Shown here: positions 44,451 through 53,528 of the stretch, piece after piece
How the letters are laid out: each line of letters opens with the position of its first letter
How positions within the stretch are numbered: the first letter of the stretch is position 1
Source of the DNA: Pseudotabrizicola algicola
GTDB lineage: Bacteria; Pseudomonadota; Alphaproteobacteria; Rhodobacterales; Rhodobacteraceae
Direction of reading: 5' to 3'
Assembly: GCF_010915705.1 (NCBI RefSeq)
Contig: NZ_JAAIKE010000001.1
Location: forward strand, 744,001-808,000
Length of the DNA: 64,000 nucleotides
Made by a program: the position numbers and the translations under genes
The notes under the pieces: model-generated
Told to the model about the DNA's origin: nothing
Database searches by the model: none
What the model saw: the letters and a program-made list of their open reading frames with translations, nothing else

Positions 44451-45605
44451 ATGCCTGCTCAGCAGAAAGCTACCGCCTGCCTTGCTCTGGCCGATGGGAC
44501 GGTCTTCTACGGCATGGGCTTTGGCGCAGTCGGAGAGACGGTGGCGGAACTCGTGTTCAACACCGCGATGACCGGCTATCAGGAAATCATGACCGACCCC
44601 AGCTATGCCGGACAGGTCGTTACCTTCACCTTCCCCCATATCGGCAACACCGGCGTGACCGATGAAGATGACGAAACTGCCGAACCTGTCGCGGCAGGCA
44701 TGGTGGTGAAATGGGATGTGACAGAGCCTTCCAACTGGCGCGCCACCGGCGAGTTGACGGAGTGGCTGGTCAAGAAGGGCCGCATCGGTATTGGCGGGAT
44801 CGATACCCGCCGCCTGACCCGCGCGATCCGCCAGCAGGGTGCACCCCATGTCGCTCTGGCCCATGACCCCGAAGGCAATTTCGACATTGCTGCCCTTGTC
44901 GCCCGTGCGCGTGGCTGGAAGGGACTTGTCGGGCTTGATCTGGCGAAGGGCGTTTCTTGCGCGCAGTCCTACCGCTGGGATGAACAACGTTGGGCTTGGC
45001 CCGAAGGCTATACCCGCCGCGAAGGCCCCGGTCTGCGGGTGGTGGCCATAGACTACGGCGCAAAGCGCAACATCCTGCGCTGCCTTGCCTCTTCGGGATG
45101 CGAGGTTACCGTGCTGCCCGCAACCGCCACAGCCGAAGACGTATTGGCACTGAACCCCGAAGGTGTGTTCCTGTCCAACGGCCCGGGCGATCCGGCGGCG
45201 ACGGGCACCTATGCCGTGCCGATGATTCAGGGCGTGTTGGCAAAGGATATTCCGGTATTCGGCATCTGCCTCGGGCATCAGATGCTGGCGCTCGCGCTGG
45301 GTGCGAAAACCGTCAAGATGAACCACGGCCATCATGGCGCGAACCATCCGGTCAAGGACCTGACGACGGGCAAAGTGGAAATCACCTCGATGAACCACGG
45401 CTTTACGGTGGACAGCCAGACGCTGCCCGCAGGCGTCGACGAAACGCATGTCTCGTTGTTCGACGGGTCAAACTGCGGGATCGCCGTGGCAGGAAAGCCT
45501 GTGTTCTCGGTGCAATATCACCCCGAGGCCAGCCCCGGTCCGCAAGACAGCTATTACCTTTTCGAGCGCTTTGCCCGTGAAATGCAGGCCCGTCGTTCTG
45601 CCTGA
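44451..45605 (+). CDS. carA: Carbamoyl-phosphate synthase small subunit
   Basis: 384 residues. N-terminal CPSase domain (ADGTVFYGMGFGA, GIGGIDTRRLTR) and C-terminal class I glutaminase with catalytic Cys in GICLGHQML and the His-Glu pair in VQYHPEASPGP. It makes ammonia from glutamine for carbamoyl phosphate. The start has GGGAG about 9 bases upstream. Confidence 0.98.
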   Translation: MPAQQKATACLALADGTVFYGMGFGAVGETVAELVFNTAMTGYQEIMTDPSYAGQVVTFTFPHIGNTGVTDEDDETAEPVAAGMVVKWDVTEPSNWRATGELTEWLVKKGRIGIGGIDTRRLTRAIRQQGAPHVALAHDPEGNFDIAALVARARGWKGLVGLDLAKGVSCAQSYRWDEQRWAWPEGYTRREGPGLRVVAIDYGAKRNILRCLASSGCEVTVLPATATAEDVLALNPEGVFLSNGPGDPAATGTYAVPMIQGVLAKDIPVFGICLGHQMLALALGAKTVKMNHGHHGANHPVKDLTTGKVEITSMNHGFTVDSQTLPAGVDETHVSLFDGSNCGIAVAGKPVFSVQYHPEASPGPQDSYYLFERFAREMQARRSA

Positions 45606-45678
45606 GCGGCGCGGCCTCCGGGCTTAACCTTGCATTAACCAAAAGCAGGCACCTTTGGCGGAACATCGCCGAGGGATT

Positions 45679-47565
45679 ATGTCAGCACGTCACTCGCCCC
45701 CCCGATCTGAGGTTCCGCACGCAGGCTCCCTCGCGCGAACGGCTATGTCGGATGGCTCTGGCCGGTCCGAGACACTTGGCATGTCCTTGCTGCGCAGCGG
45801 CTGTCTCAAGGGAGATGATCTGGTCCGCGCCTTGGCGGTGCAGACACATCGGCGCGGGCGGGTGACCGATATTCTGCTCGCGCGCGCCGCTTTGAAACCC
45901 CAGCGCTATTACGCGGCCTTGGCAGACCGTTCTGGCACAAGGGTCATTGACCTTGCGCATAACCCGCCAGACATCAGACTGATTGATCTGCTGGGCGCCG
46001 ATCACTGTCTGCGGCGCGCCATCCTGCCTTGGCGAAGCGTAGGCGGAGCGACCGTTATTGCTGTGGCCGACCCCGATGTTTTCTTTCAGCACCGCAAACA
46101 TCTGGCCGAGGTGTTCGGCCCGGTTGCTCTCGCCATCGCGCCTCTGGCGGATCTGCAACGCAGTCTGCTGACCTTGCGGGGGCGGCAACTGGCGCACAGG
46201 GCAGAAACGCGGGTTGCCGAGGTGGAAAGCTGCCGCACTTTGGCCGGCAACCGGCTGGTCCGCCCGCTTGTCATCGGCGGCTGCGCCTTGGCCCTAATCT
46301 CCTTGATCTGGCCGCTAGCAGCGCTGTGGTTTCTGATGGGATGGACGATCCTGACGCTGTTTCTGACCACGCTGCTCAAGGCTGCGGCAGGGCTTGCAAG
46401 CGGATGGAGACGGCGGGACGAACCGCTCCCTGTCGAGATGCTGAATCCGCCCACGGTTTCGGTCATGGTGGCACTTTACGGCGAAAGCGATATTGCACCG
46501 AGACTGGTCCGCCGCCTCGGCAAACTCGATTACCCGCGTGAGCAGCTGGAAATCGTGCTGGTTGTCGAGGCTGAAGACAGCAAGACCCGTTCTGCCCTCG
46601 CCCGCGCCGATCTGCCGCCCTGGATGAAGATTGTTGTCGTGCCGGAAGGCCAGATCAAGACCAAGCCGCGAGCCCTGAACTTTGCCATAGACCATTGCCG
46701 CGGGTCGATCATTGGCGTCTACGACGCAGAAGACGCGCCCGAGAGCGACCAGATCACCCGCGTCGTGCAGCGTTTTGCGCAGCGCGGACCCGAGGTCGCC
46801 TGCCTGCAGGGCGTGCTAGACTTCTACAATCCGACAACGAACTGGCTGTCACGCTGCTTTGCCATCGAATATGCCGCGTGGTTTCGGGTGATCCTGCCCG
46901 GATTGGCGCGGCTCGGCCTGCCGATCCCCTTGGGGGGCACCACTCTTTTCTTTCGCCGCGCCGCGTTGGAGGAGTTGGGCGGGTGGGACGCGCACAACGT
47001 CACCGAGGACGCTGATCTTGGCATGCGACTCTATCGTCACGGCTATCGAACAGAACTGATCGGAAGCGTGACGGAAGAGGAAGCCAACTGCCATACGATG
47101 CCGTGGATCAAGCAACGCTCACGTTGGCTCAAGGGCTACATGATGACTTGGGCGACCCATATGAGAGACCCTGTGCTGCTCTGGCGGCAACTCGGCACAT
47201 GGAAGTTTGCGGGGTTTCAGGTTCTTCTGCTCTGCACGCTCTCGCAATTCGTGCTGATGCCGGTGCTGTGGTCGTTCTGGTTGCCATGGCTGGGCCTGCC
47301 CCACCCAATCGCCGATGCGCTGCCCCCTGCCCTTATCTTTGGCCTGATGGGCGTGCTGCTGGTCACCGAGATTGTCAACCTGAGCCTGCACCTCTGCGCC
47401 CTTCACCTGTCGCGTCACCCGATCCGGCGTTGGTGGGTGCTGATGATGCACTTCTATTTCCCGCTTGGCGCCCTCGCCTCTTACAAGGCGGGCTGGGAGC
47501 TTGTGCGAAATCCCTTCTATTGGGACAAGACCACACATGGCCGTTACGACCCGCTCTTCAAATAG
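45679..47565 (+). CDS. Family 2 glycosyltransferase with MshEN-like N-terminus
   Basis: 628 residues. Residues about 35-165 resemble the T2SSE_N/MshEN domain: LGMSLLRSGCLKGDDLVRAL and, later, DILLARAALKPQRYYAAL, each fitting the LG-x2-L-x3-G-x5-L-x2-AL pattern. A membrane pair at about 205-245 and a GT-A domain (about 260-480) with DAEDAPE, TEDADLG and the QRSRW-type motif QRSRWLKG follow, then four C-terminal membrane helices. It would polymerise a beta-linked polysaccharide at the inner membrane. The ATG at 45679 has GAGGGA upstream. The product is unknown. Confidence 0.85.
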   Translation: MSARHSPPRSEVPHAGSLARTAMSDGSGRSETLGMSLLRSGCLKGDDLVRALAVQTHRRGRVTDILLARAALKPQRYYAALADRSGTRVIDLAHNPPDIRLIDLLGADHCLRRAILPWRSVGGATVIAVADPDVFFQHRKHLAEVFGPVALAIAPLADLQRSLLTLRGRQLAHRAETRVAEVESCRTLAGNRLVRPLVIGGCALALISLIWPLAALWFLMGWTILTLFLTTLLKAAAGLASGWRRRDEPLPVEMLNPPTVSVMVALYGESDIAPRLVRRLGKLDYPREQLEIVLVVEAEDSKTRSALARADLPPWMKIVVVPEGQIKTKPRALNFAIDHCRGSIIGVYDAEDAPESDQITRVVQRFAQRGPEVACLQGVLDFYNPTTNWLSRCFAIEYAAWFRVILPGLARLGLPIPLGGTTLFFRRAALEELGGWDAHNVTEDADLGMRLYRHGYRTELIGSVTEEEANCHTMPWIKQRSRWLKGYMMTWATHMRDPVLLWRQLGTWKFAGFQVLLLCTLSQFVLMPVLWSFWLPWLGLPHPIADALPPALIFGLMGVLLVTEIVNLSLHLCALHLSRHPIRRWWVLMMHFYFPLGALASYKAGWELVRNPFYWDKTTHGRYDPLFK

Positions 47566-47577
47566 CGGCCGCTGGCC

Positions 47578-48216
47578 CTAGCCCTTGAGCCGCAATTCAC
47601 CCGCATCAACCCGCAAGCGCGTCTCAAACGCGCGGCTGATGTGGACACGCAGCGCCTGATACGCGGCCTCGCCGTCGCGCGCCTCGATCGCGGCAACGAT
47701 CTGGCCATGCTCGGCCAAGGCCACTTCACTGCGCCCCTCGGCCGCCAACGAAGTGGTGGCCATCAAGGCCATCGAGCGGTGCACCAGATCCAGTTGCTGG
47801 ACCAGAAAACGGTTGTGACTGGCGAGATGGATCTGCCGGTGAAAACGCTTGTTCGCCCGACTCATCGCGCGAGGGTCCCCTTCCAGCAGTTGGCGATCAT
47901 CTTCGACCATACCGCGCAATACGCGAATTTCCTCATCGGTGGCATGCCGCGCGGCCAATCGCGCCGCCAATCCCTCAAGCTCGCTGCGAACGGCGTAAAG
48001 CTCGGCCAATTGGTTATGATCGAGGCTGGCAACAATCAGGCTGCGCCCGTCGCGGGTCAGCATGGCCTGCGTTTCGAGCCGCTGCAACGCCTCGCGCACC
48101 GGGGTGCGGCTCACACCAAGCCGCTCGGCCAGTTCGGATTCGACCAGACGATCCCCCGGCATATAGAGCCCTGCCTCGATCGCCTCGAGTATCAGCGTAT
48201 AGGCATCCTTTTGCAC
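47578..48216 (-). CDS. GntR-family transcriptional regulator (FadR/FCD type)
   Basis: 212 residues. N-terminal winged helix (LAERLGVSRTPVREALQRL), then an all-helical FCD effector domain with metal-ligand-type Asp/His (FHRQIHLASHN). The start is uncertain: GTG at 48216 has AAGGA 7 bases upstream, while GTG at 48222 is too close to it. It is divergent from a HAD phosphatase gene. The effector is unknown. Confidence 0.85.
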   Translation of the reverse strand: MQKDAYTLILEAIEAGLYMPGDRLVESELAERLGVSRTPVREALQRLETQAMLTRDGRSLIVASLDHNQLAELYAVRSELEGLAARLAARHATDEEIRVLRGMVEDDRQLLEGDPRAMSRANKRFHRQIHLASHNRFLVQQLDLVHRSMALMATTSLAAEGRSEVALAEHGQIVAAIEARDGEAAYQALRVHISRAFETRLRVDAGELRLKG

Positions 48217-48374
48217 CGGCACGTCCTTGCAATTCTTTAGTTCGATAACACAGGGGCGCAGGCTACAGCCCAGCACAGAGGTTTGGCAAGCCACCAGCGC
48301 CCTGCCAGATTCCGCCGACACCACCAAAGCCGGCGGCACTTGTCCGAAGGACGCGCGCGCGCTAAGTGCACAGA

Positions 48375-49025
48375 ATGATCAGGCAACATTTCTCGCATGT
48401 CGAAACCTGGGTCTTCGACCTGGACAACACTCTCTATCCGCCCCGCATGCGGCTGTTTGACCAGATCGAGCAGCGCATGACGGCTTGGGTCATGCGGGAG
48501 CTTGGCGTTGACCATGACCACGCGAACCATCTGCGCGGTCATTACTGGCAGCTTTACGGCACCACACTTGCCGGCCTGATGCGCGAACACGGGGCTGATC
48601 CGGTCGGCTATCTTGCGGATGTTCATGACATCGACTTCTCCGTGCTTGAACCCGATCCCGGCCTTGCCGCCCAAATCAGTGCCCTGCCGGGACGTCGCAT
48701 CGTGTACACCAACGGGGATGCGCCCTATGCGGAAAAGGTGCTGAGGGCGCGCGGGCTTTCCGGGCTGTTTGACGCGGTTTACGGCGTTGAACATGCAGGT
48801 TTTTTGCCCAAGCCCGAGGCACAAGCCTTTGCGACGGTCTTCGCGCTCGATGGCCTTGATCCGGCGCGGGCGGCGATGTTTGAAGATGATGCCCGCAACC
48901 TTGCGGTGCCGCATGCGATGGGGTTACGCACTGTCCACATCGCTCCCGAGCCAGAGCCTGCCCCGCACATTCACCACCACGCGGAAGACCTGTCGGGTTT
49001 CTTGCGCCTGTTGCTCGAAACCTGA
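48375..49025 (+). CDS. HAD-family pyrimidine 5'-nucleotidase
   Basis: 216 residues with the HAD motifs FDLDNTLYP (motif I), YTNGD (motif II), a motif III Lys in KPEAQAF and EDDARN (motif IV). This is the SDT1/pyrimidine 5'-nucleotidase branch, which hydrolyses UMP/CMP. The ATG at 48375 lacks a clear ribosome-binding site; a GTG at 48366 is possible. Confidence 0.88.
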   Translation: MIRQHFSHVETWVFDLDNTLYPPRMRLFDQIEQRMTAWVMRELGVDHDHANHLRGHYWQLYGTTLAGLMREHGADPVGYLADVHDIDFSVLEPDPGLAAQISALPGRRIVYTNGDAPYAEKVLRARGLSGLFDAVYGVEHAGFLPKPEAQAFATVFALDGLDPARAAMFEDDARNLAVPHAMGLRTVHIAPEPEPAPHIHHHAEDLSGFLRLLLET

Positions 49026-49105
49026 CTCTGCGATGCGTCAAATCGCGCGTGGCAAGGGCGGGCGCGTCTGCCTATCTGACGGGGGTAGCAAACGGAGATG
49101 CCCGG

Positions 49106-49375
49106 ATGACCCAGACCACGCCCATCGCCACCACCCTGCCGCTTGGACAACGGATTTTGTTCGGCATACCCCTGATCGGGCGCATCGCACGGGAAATCTC
49201 GCAGGATGTGAACAATGTCTTCTATCTCGCTGTTGTCATTGTAACACTCGAAGTGCTGGCGTTCCGTATCTGGGGGCCTGTGGTGTTCACCCTGACCGCT
49301 CTGGCCTTGGTGCCCATGATGTTCCTCTTCTTCGTGGTGATCTGCTGGCCCCGCACGTCCCGTCAGAAGGGCTGA
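49106..49375 (+). CDS. Small two-helix membrane protein
   Basis: 89 residues, two membrane segments (about 38-56 and 60-80) and charged ends. GGAG lies 10 bases before the ATG. No family recognised. It lies between the nucleotidase and the UbiH-type gene on the same strand. Confidence 0.65.
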   Translation: MTQTTPIATTLPLGQRILFGIPLIGRIAREISQDVNNVFYLAVVIVTLEVLAFRIWGPVVFTLTALALVPMMFLFFVVICWPRTSRQKG

Positions 49376-49441
49376 GCGGGGCATTTTGTCTCTTCGACTT
49401 CCCGGATGGCGCGCTTATCTTTGCGCTCAGAGGAGAGACCC

Positions 49442-50641
49442 ATGAAACCCACCAGCACTGATATCCTGATCTCTGGCGGCGGCGTTGCCGGATTGTCCGC
49501 GGCCGCGGCTTTTGGCGCTGCGGGTTTCAAGGTGATCTGTGTCGATCCTGCGCCGCCCGTGGTGACTGATGAAGATGACCGCGCAGACCTGCGTACCACT
49601 GCTTTCCTGCAGCCATCCGTCCGAGTCTTGCAGGCCGCAGGTCTGTGGGAACGCCTGACGCCATACGCCGCCGCCTTGCAAGTCATGCGCATTGTTGACG
49701 CGGGCGGCGAGGTTGCCGAACCGCGCTTGACCAAGGATTTCAACGCGGCCGACATCGGTGATCTGCCTTTTGGCTGGAACCTTCCCAACTGGATTTTGCG
49801 CCGCGAGATGGTGGCGCGTCTGGCGGAACTGCCAAATGTGGATTTTCGCCCCGGCACAGGGACTGCCCGCCTGATGACCCGCACCGGCGAGGCGCTTGTT
49901 ACCCTGACAAGCAACGAGCGGGTGCGTGCCCGCATGGTCATTGCGGCTGACGGACGCCAATCTGTTGTGCGGCAGGCTTTGGGTATTCCCGTCAAGACAA
50001 CGCGCTACGGACAAAAGGCCTTGGCGTTTTCGGTCACGCATCCGGTCCCGCACGAAAATGTCTCGACCGAGATACATCGCAGCGGCGGGCCTTTCACGCT
50101 TGTGCCGATGCCCGACAAAGATGGCCAGCCGCGGTCTGCCGTGGTCTGGATGGAAAGCGGGCCAGAAATCGCCCGTCTGCAGGCCCTTTCAGTGCCCGCG
50201 TTCGAAGCCGAGATGAACGCCCGTTCCTGCATGGTCCTCGGGCCCCTGACCCTTGCCAGCAGGCTAACGGTCTGGCCGATCATCAGCCAGATTGCCGAGC
50301 GGATGTATGGCGAACGCTGCGCCCTGCTGGCAGAAGCAGCCCATGTCGTGCCGCCGATCGGGGCGCAAGGGCTGAACATGAGCCTTGCGGATCTGGCTGC
50401 TCTGCTCGACCTTGCCCAAGCCCGCCCCGATGACATCGGCTCTAACGAGATGCTCGAGACCTATCACCGAAAGCGCCATTGGGAAGTGCAGGCAAGGGTC
50501 GCAGGGATCGATGTGTTGAACCGAGCCTCCATCATGGGCGCGCAGCCCCTGCGTGATCTGCGCGCAGGCGCGCTTGATCTTCTTTATGGCGCAGCGCCAA
50601 TCCGCAAGACACTGATGAAGGCAGGGCTTGGCCTGCGCTGA
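49442..50641 (+). CDS. UbiH/UbiF-family FAD-dependent hydroxylase
   Basis: 399 residues. FAD-binding GGGVAGLSAAAAFG near the N-terminus, the DG motif in IAADGRQSVVRQ, and the GD-type motif LLAEAAHVVPPIGAQGLNMSL. It probably hydroxylates the ring during ubiquinone synthesis. The start has AGGAGAG upstream. Which ring position is modified cannot be read here. Confidence 0.92.
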   Translation: MKPTSTDILISGGGVAGLSAAAAFGAAGFKVICVDPAPPVVTDEDDRADLRTTAFLQPSVRVLQAAGLWERLTPYAAALQVMRIVDAGGEVAEPRLTKDFNAADIGDLPFGWNLPNWILRREMVARLAELPNVDFRPGTGTARLMTRTGEALVTLTSNERVRARMVIAADGRQSVVRQALGIPVKTTRYGQKALAFSVTHPVPHENVSTEIHRSGGPFTLVPMPDKDGQPRSAVVWMESGPEIARLQALSVPAFEAEMNARSCMVLGPLTLASRLTVWPIISQIAERMYGERCALLAEAAHVVPPIGAQGLNMSLADLAALLDLAQARPDDIGSNEMLETYHRKRHWEVQARVAGIDVLNRASIMGAQPLRDLRAGALDLLYGAAPIRKTLMKAGLGLR

Positions 50642-50646
50642 GACGC

Positions 50647-50700
50647 ATTTTCTGCGAAGGGTCTTGCCCGTGGACGGGCGCTGAGCCTTCGCAGAAAAAT
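50647..50700. terminator. Long bidirectional terminator
   Basis: ATTTTCTGCGAAGG (50647-50660) faces CCTTCGCAGAAAAAT (50686-50700), with one base bulged near the outer end, and an inner GCCCGT/ACGGGC stem lies between. It separates the convergent hydroxylase and aminotransferase genes. Confidence 0.85.
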
Positions 50701-50711
50701 CGCTAGAGGCA

Positions 50712-51836
50712 CTAGAAAACCGAATTCACCGCGCGTTCAAGTCGTGCCACGGTTTGCGGGACATCGCGCAGTTTGTCCAAACCGAAGAGACCGATGCGGA
50801 AGGTCTTGAACGCCTCCCCCTCACCGACCTGCAGCGGCACGCCAGCAGCGATCTGCAACCCCTGTTCACGGAACTTGGCCCCGTTTTGTATCTGCGGGTC
50901 ATCAGTGTAGCTGACCACCACTCCGGGGGCCTCAAACCCTTGGGCTGCGACAGACTTGGCGCCCTTTTCCGCCAAGAGCGCCCGCACCGACCGGCCCAGC
51001 TCCCATTGGGCCGACTTTGCCGCATCGAACCCCATTTCGCGCGTCTCCAGCATCGCGTCACGAAAGCTGACAATCGCATCCGTGGGCATCGTTGCATGAT
51101 ACGCATGCCCGCCGCCTTCATATGCTGCCATGATCGAACGCCATTTTTTCAGATCGATCGCAAAACTGTTCGACTGCGTCTCGGCCAGACGCGCCTCTGC
51201 CCGCGGCGACAGCGCGACCACTCCCGCCGATGGAGAGGCCGACCACCCCTTCTGCGGGGCCGAGATCAGCACATCGACCCCTGTCGTCTCCATATCGACC
51301 CAGATGCATCCCGAGGCGATGCAATCGAGCACCATCAAGGCCCCGACATCATGGGCGGCGTCTGCCATCGCGCGGATATAGGCGTCGGGCAGGATGATCC
51401 CGGCGCTGGTTTCGACATGCGGCGCGAACACCGCTTCGGGGCGGGTTTCCCGGATCTTGGTGCAAACCTCTTCGATCGGCGGGGGAGCATAAGGCGCGTG
51501 CACATCATTTCCGCTCTGCCGCGCCATGACCACGGTCACATCCTGCGCAAAGGCTCCGGCATCGAAAATCTGGCTCCACCGATACGAGAACCAGCCGTTG
51601 CGCACGACAAGCACCCTGCCTTGGCCGAACTGGCGCGCGACCGCTTCCATCGCATAGGTGCCACCCCCCGGCACCAAGGCAACGGCGCTTGCCATATAGA
51701 CCTCGCGCAGCAAGGCAGAGACGTCCCGCATCACGGTCTGAAACCGCGCGGACATATGGTTCAAGCTGCGGTCGGTAAAGACGACCGAAAATTCCTCCAG
51801 CCCATCCGGGTCTACGCTTGCGTGCAATCCTGCCAT
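50712..51836 (-). CDS. Class V aminotransferase (alanine-glyoxylate / serine-pyruvate type)
   Basis: 374 residues. Fold type I with PLP Lys in ISAPQKGWSASPS, the GGGTYAMEAVAR loop and ETSAGI for substrate. The ATG at 51836 has AGAGGAGAG upstream; a TTG further out would add 22 residues. A 2-aminoethylphosphonate transaminase is less likely. No neighbouring pathway genes were seen. Confidence 0.88.
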   Translation of the reverse strand: MAGLHASVDPDGLEEFSVVFTDRSLNHMSARFQTVMRDVSALLREVYMASAVALVPGGGTYAMEAVARQFGQGRVLVVRNGWFSYRWSQIFDAGAFAQDVTVVMARQSGNDVHAPYAPPPIEEVCTKIRETRPEAVFAPHVETSAGIILPDAYIRAMADAAHDVGALMVLDCIASGCIWVDMETTGVDVLISAPQKGWSASPSAGVVALSPRAEARLAETQSNSFAIDLKKWRSIMAAYEGGGHAYHATMPTDAIVSFRDAMLETREMGFDAAKSAQWELGRSVRALLAEKGAKSVAAQGFEAPGVVVSYTDDPQIQNGAKFREQGLQIAAGVPLQVGEGEAFKTFRIGLFGLDKLRDVPQTVARLERAVNSVF

Positions 51837-51985
51837 GACTCGCTCTCCTCTTTGGTCCGAGCATAGGGGAGTTGCGGGAAAAAGCACGGGCAAGAGCGAC
51901 AATTTTCACGTTTCTGTTTGGCACTCGCTGCGGGCCTGAAGCAGGTGTGTGCCGAGCCACGTGTCGCAGCCCGGACCAGACAGCG

Positions 51986-52519
51986 TCAGTCGCAGGGCCG
52001 CGCGCCGAGCCGGATCACTTCGGCACCGCTGAGCGTGATGATGTCCATCGTGGTATAGCGCGCCTCAGACAGGAACCAACTTCGGATCGCGCCCGGATAG
52101 TGATCCGCCATCACGCGCGACCAGTATTCGAACTCTTCCGGCGGCAAGGAAATGCCGTAATACTGGGACTGTGGGCCGTGAAACCCGAGGCGCGAGCCGC
52201 GCGAGACGCAGGTGTTGGGCAGACCCAGATACATCGTGCAGGCCGAGGCACAGGTCCCGCGAATTTCCACGCGGGTGCCTGATGCGCGCATTCTGGCGAT
52301 GGTTTGCAGCCGCGCCTCCATATTGCCGCCAAGGTCATTCTGGATGACCGCAACCGATGTCGCCTGCGCCGTTGCAGGCTGACTCGTGCCAAGGACTGAT
52401 GCGGCAAACACCGCAAGGGCAGCACGGGCAGCGCCTTTGGCCATAAGGCGCAGCGCAAGGAAAGTCGATTTGGAAGACTCTGGTTTGTTCTTCGTAAGTG
52501 TTTGATAAATAGTCGTCAT
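51986..52519 (-). CDS. Periplasmic ClpP-like protein
   Basis: 177 residues. A signal peptide hydrophobic core lies at about 30-50 (ending in PATAQATS). The mature part has RGTCASACTMYLGL and RGSRLGFHGPQS, which resembles the COG3904 predicted periplasmic proteins with a ClpP/crotonase fold and a Ser in CxSAC. Activity is not shown for this family. The start at 52519 is chosen for continuity; ATG at 52444 would also give a signal peptide. It is the most distal minus-strand gene of the polysaccharide region. Confidence 0.75.
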   Translation of the reverse strand: MTTIYQTLTKNKPESSKSTFLALRLMAKGAARAALAVFAASVLGTSQPATAQATSVAVIQNDLGGNMEARLQTIARMRASGTRVEIRGTCASACTMYLGLPNTCVSRGSRLGFHGPQSQYYGISLPPEEFEYWSRVMADHYPGAIRSWFLSEARYTTMDIITLSGAEVIRLGARPCD

Positions 52520-52718
52520 GAAGGCATTCCCACACATGGATGGGGGCCTTCTGGCACCATTCCAGCGAGGACCCCTTCCTCGCCGTGCTGCAGATTTCAT
52601 GCCAACTGGCTTACCGTGGACTTACTGAATTATGTCAGAACCAAGCCCTGTGCCGCGCAATTTAGCGGGCAGTGCTGGACGAAAGGTCGAAGCGACATAC
52701 AGGGATCGGTCTGTTTTA

Positions 52719-52733
52719 ATGTTCCGGGAACAT
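52719..52733. promoter_or_regulatory. 15-bp palindrome, operator candidate
   Basis: ATGTTCC-G-GGAACAT, with 7-base arms, about 200 bases upstream of the ClpP-like gene. It is not the direct GTTC-N7-GTTC arrangement of alphaproteobacterial LexA. Confidence 0.4.
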
Positions 52734-52801
52734 CCATGCGCCATGGCGCGGACAAGGGCGGAAAGCCCTCACAGATCGGCTGGCGCCTGCGTAACGCAAA
52801 A

Positions 52802-52827
52802 GGCCCCCCGTGTCAGCACGAGGGGCC
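52802..52827 (-). terminator. Terminator of the alanine-rich protein gene
   Basis: GGCCCCCCGTG pairs with CACGAGGGGCC, with one mismatch. On the minus strand it is followed by TTTTG. Confidence 0.8.
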
Positions 52828-52859
52828 CATAAACAGGAAAGGAGACCGGATGGCCTAAA

Positions 52860-53276
52860 TCAGCTTGCGCTGAGTGCGGCCGCAACGGCTACCAGATCGA
52901 TGTTGGTTGCACCGCTTGCAAACTGCGACGCAAGGCTGGCGAAGGTCTGTGCCTGTGCAGCATTTGTCGACGCTGCGGCAAGATCCTGAAGGACAGAGGC
53001 AAAGGCCACGCGCTCTGCCGCGGACAGGCCAGCCGACGCCCGCACCGCGATCCCGGCGATCACGCCGAGTTGGGCGTTGAATGCCGCGGTCGTCAGGCCG
53101 GCAGCACGCAGCGCAGCAATCGCCGCCCGCACGGCAGCCTGACACGCCGCAGCCGAGGTGCTGCAAGCAAGCCGGATGGCGTTTGGATTGACAGCCACTG
53201 CCTGCGCCGAAGCGGGAGCAGAGAAGGCCACGGCTGCGGCAAAAACGGTTCCGACAAATGAAGTGCGATTATACAT
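52860..53276 (-). CDS. Alanine-rich secreted protein
   Basis: 138 residues. A signal peptide (1-25, PASAQA) is followed by a mature part made up of about 40 percent Ala, predicted all-helical, with two Cys near the N-terminus (RLACSTSAAACQAAV) that may form a disulfide. It has its own terminator and an AT-rich upstream region. No family recognised. Its place beside polymer genes suggests a matrix or biofilm role, which is only inference. Confidence 0.7.
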   Translation of the reverse strand: MYNRTSFVGTVFAAAVAFSAPASAQAVAVNPNAIRLACSTSAAACQAAVRAAIAALRAAGLTTAAFNAQLGVIAGIAVRASAGLSAAERVAFASVLQDLAAASTNAAQAQTFASLASQFASGATNIDLVAVAAALSAS

Positions 53277-53528
53277 GGAGACCTCTGGCGTTGTTATGGT
53301 ATCGCTTGAAAATACGATGCCTGCGTTTAATCAATTGCGGCAAGCGCTGCGACGCCACCTACCTAATCTGTATGTATGTATAGTATAAGTTCAAAATTAT
53401 GTCAGCCACAATACCCTCTGCTAGGCCGATCACTGCTTGAAGTGCCCATTTTCGCGCCAAGTCGCCCGGTCCACGATCAATCTGCCCTGCTATCAGGCGC
53501 GCTATGAATATGAGTTTGACCTGCATCC
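53277..53528. other. AT-rich divergent promoter region
   Basis: 252 bases between two divergent genes, clearly poorer in GC than the rest. It includes tatgtatgtatagtataag (about 53371-53389). It probably holds promoters for the alanine-rich protein and for the polysaccharide genes. No further element was recognised. Confidence 0.5.

Larger units (their letters stand above)
52520..52859. other. Intergenic region upstream of the ClpP-like gene
   Basis: 340 bases. It contains the palindrome at 52719-52733 and the terminator of the alanine-rich gene. No protein gene was found. Confidence 0.55.
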
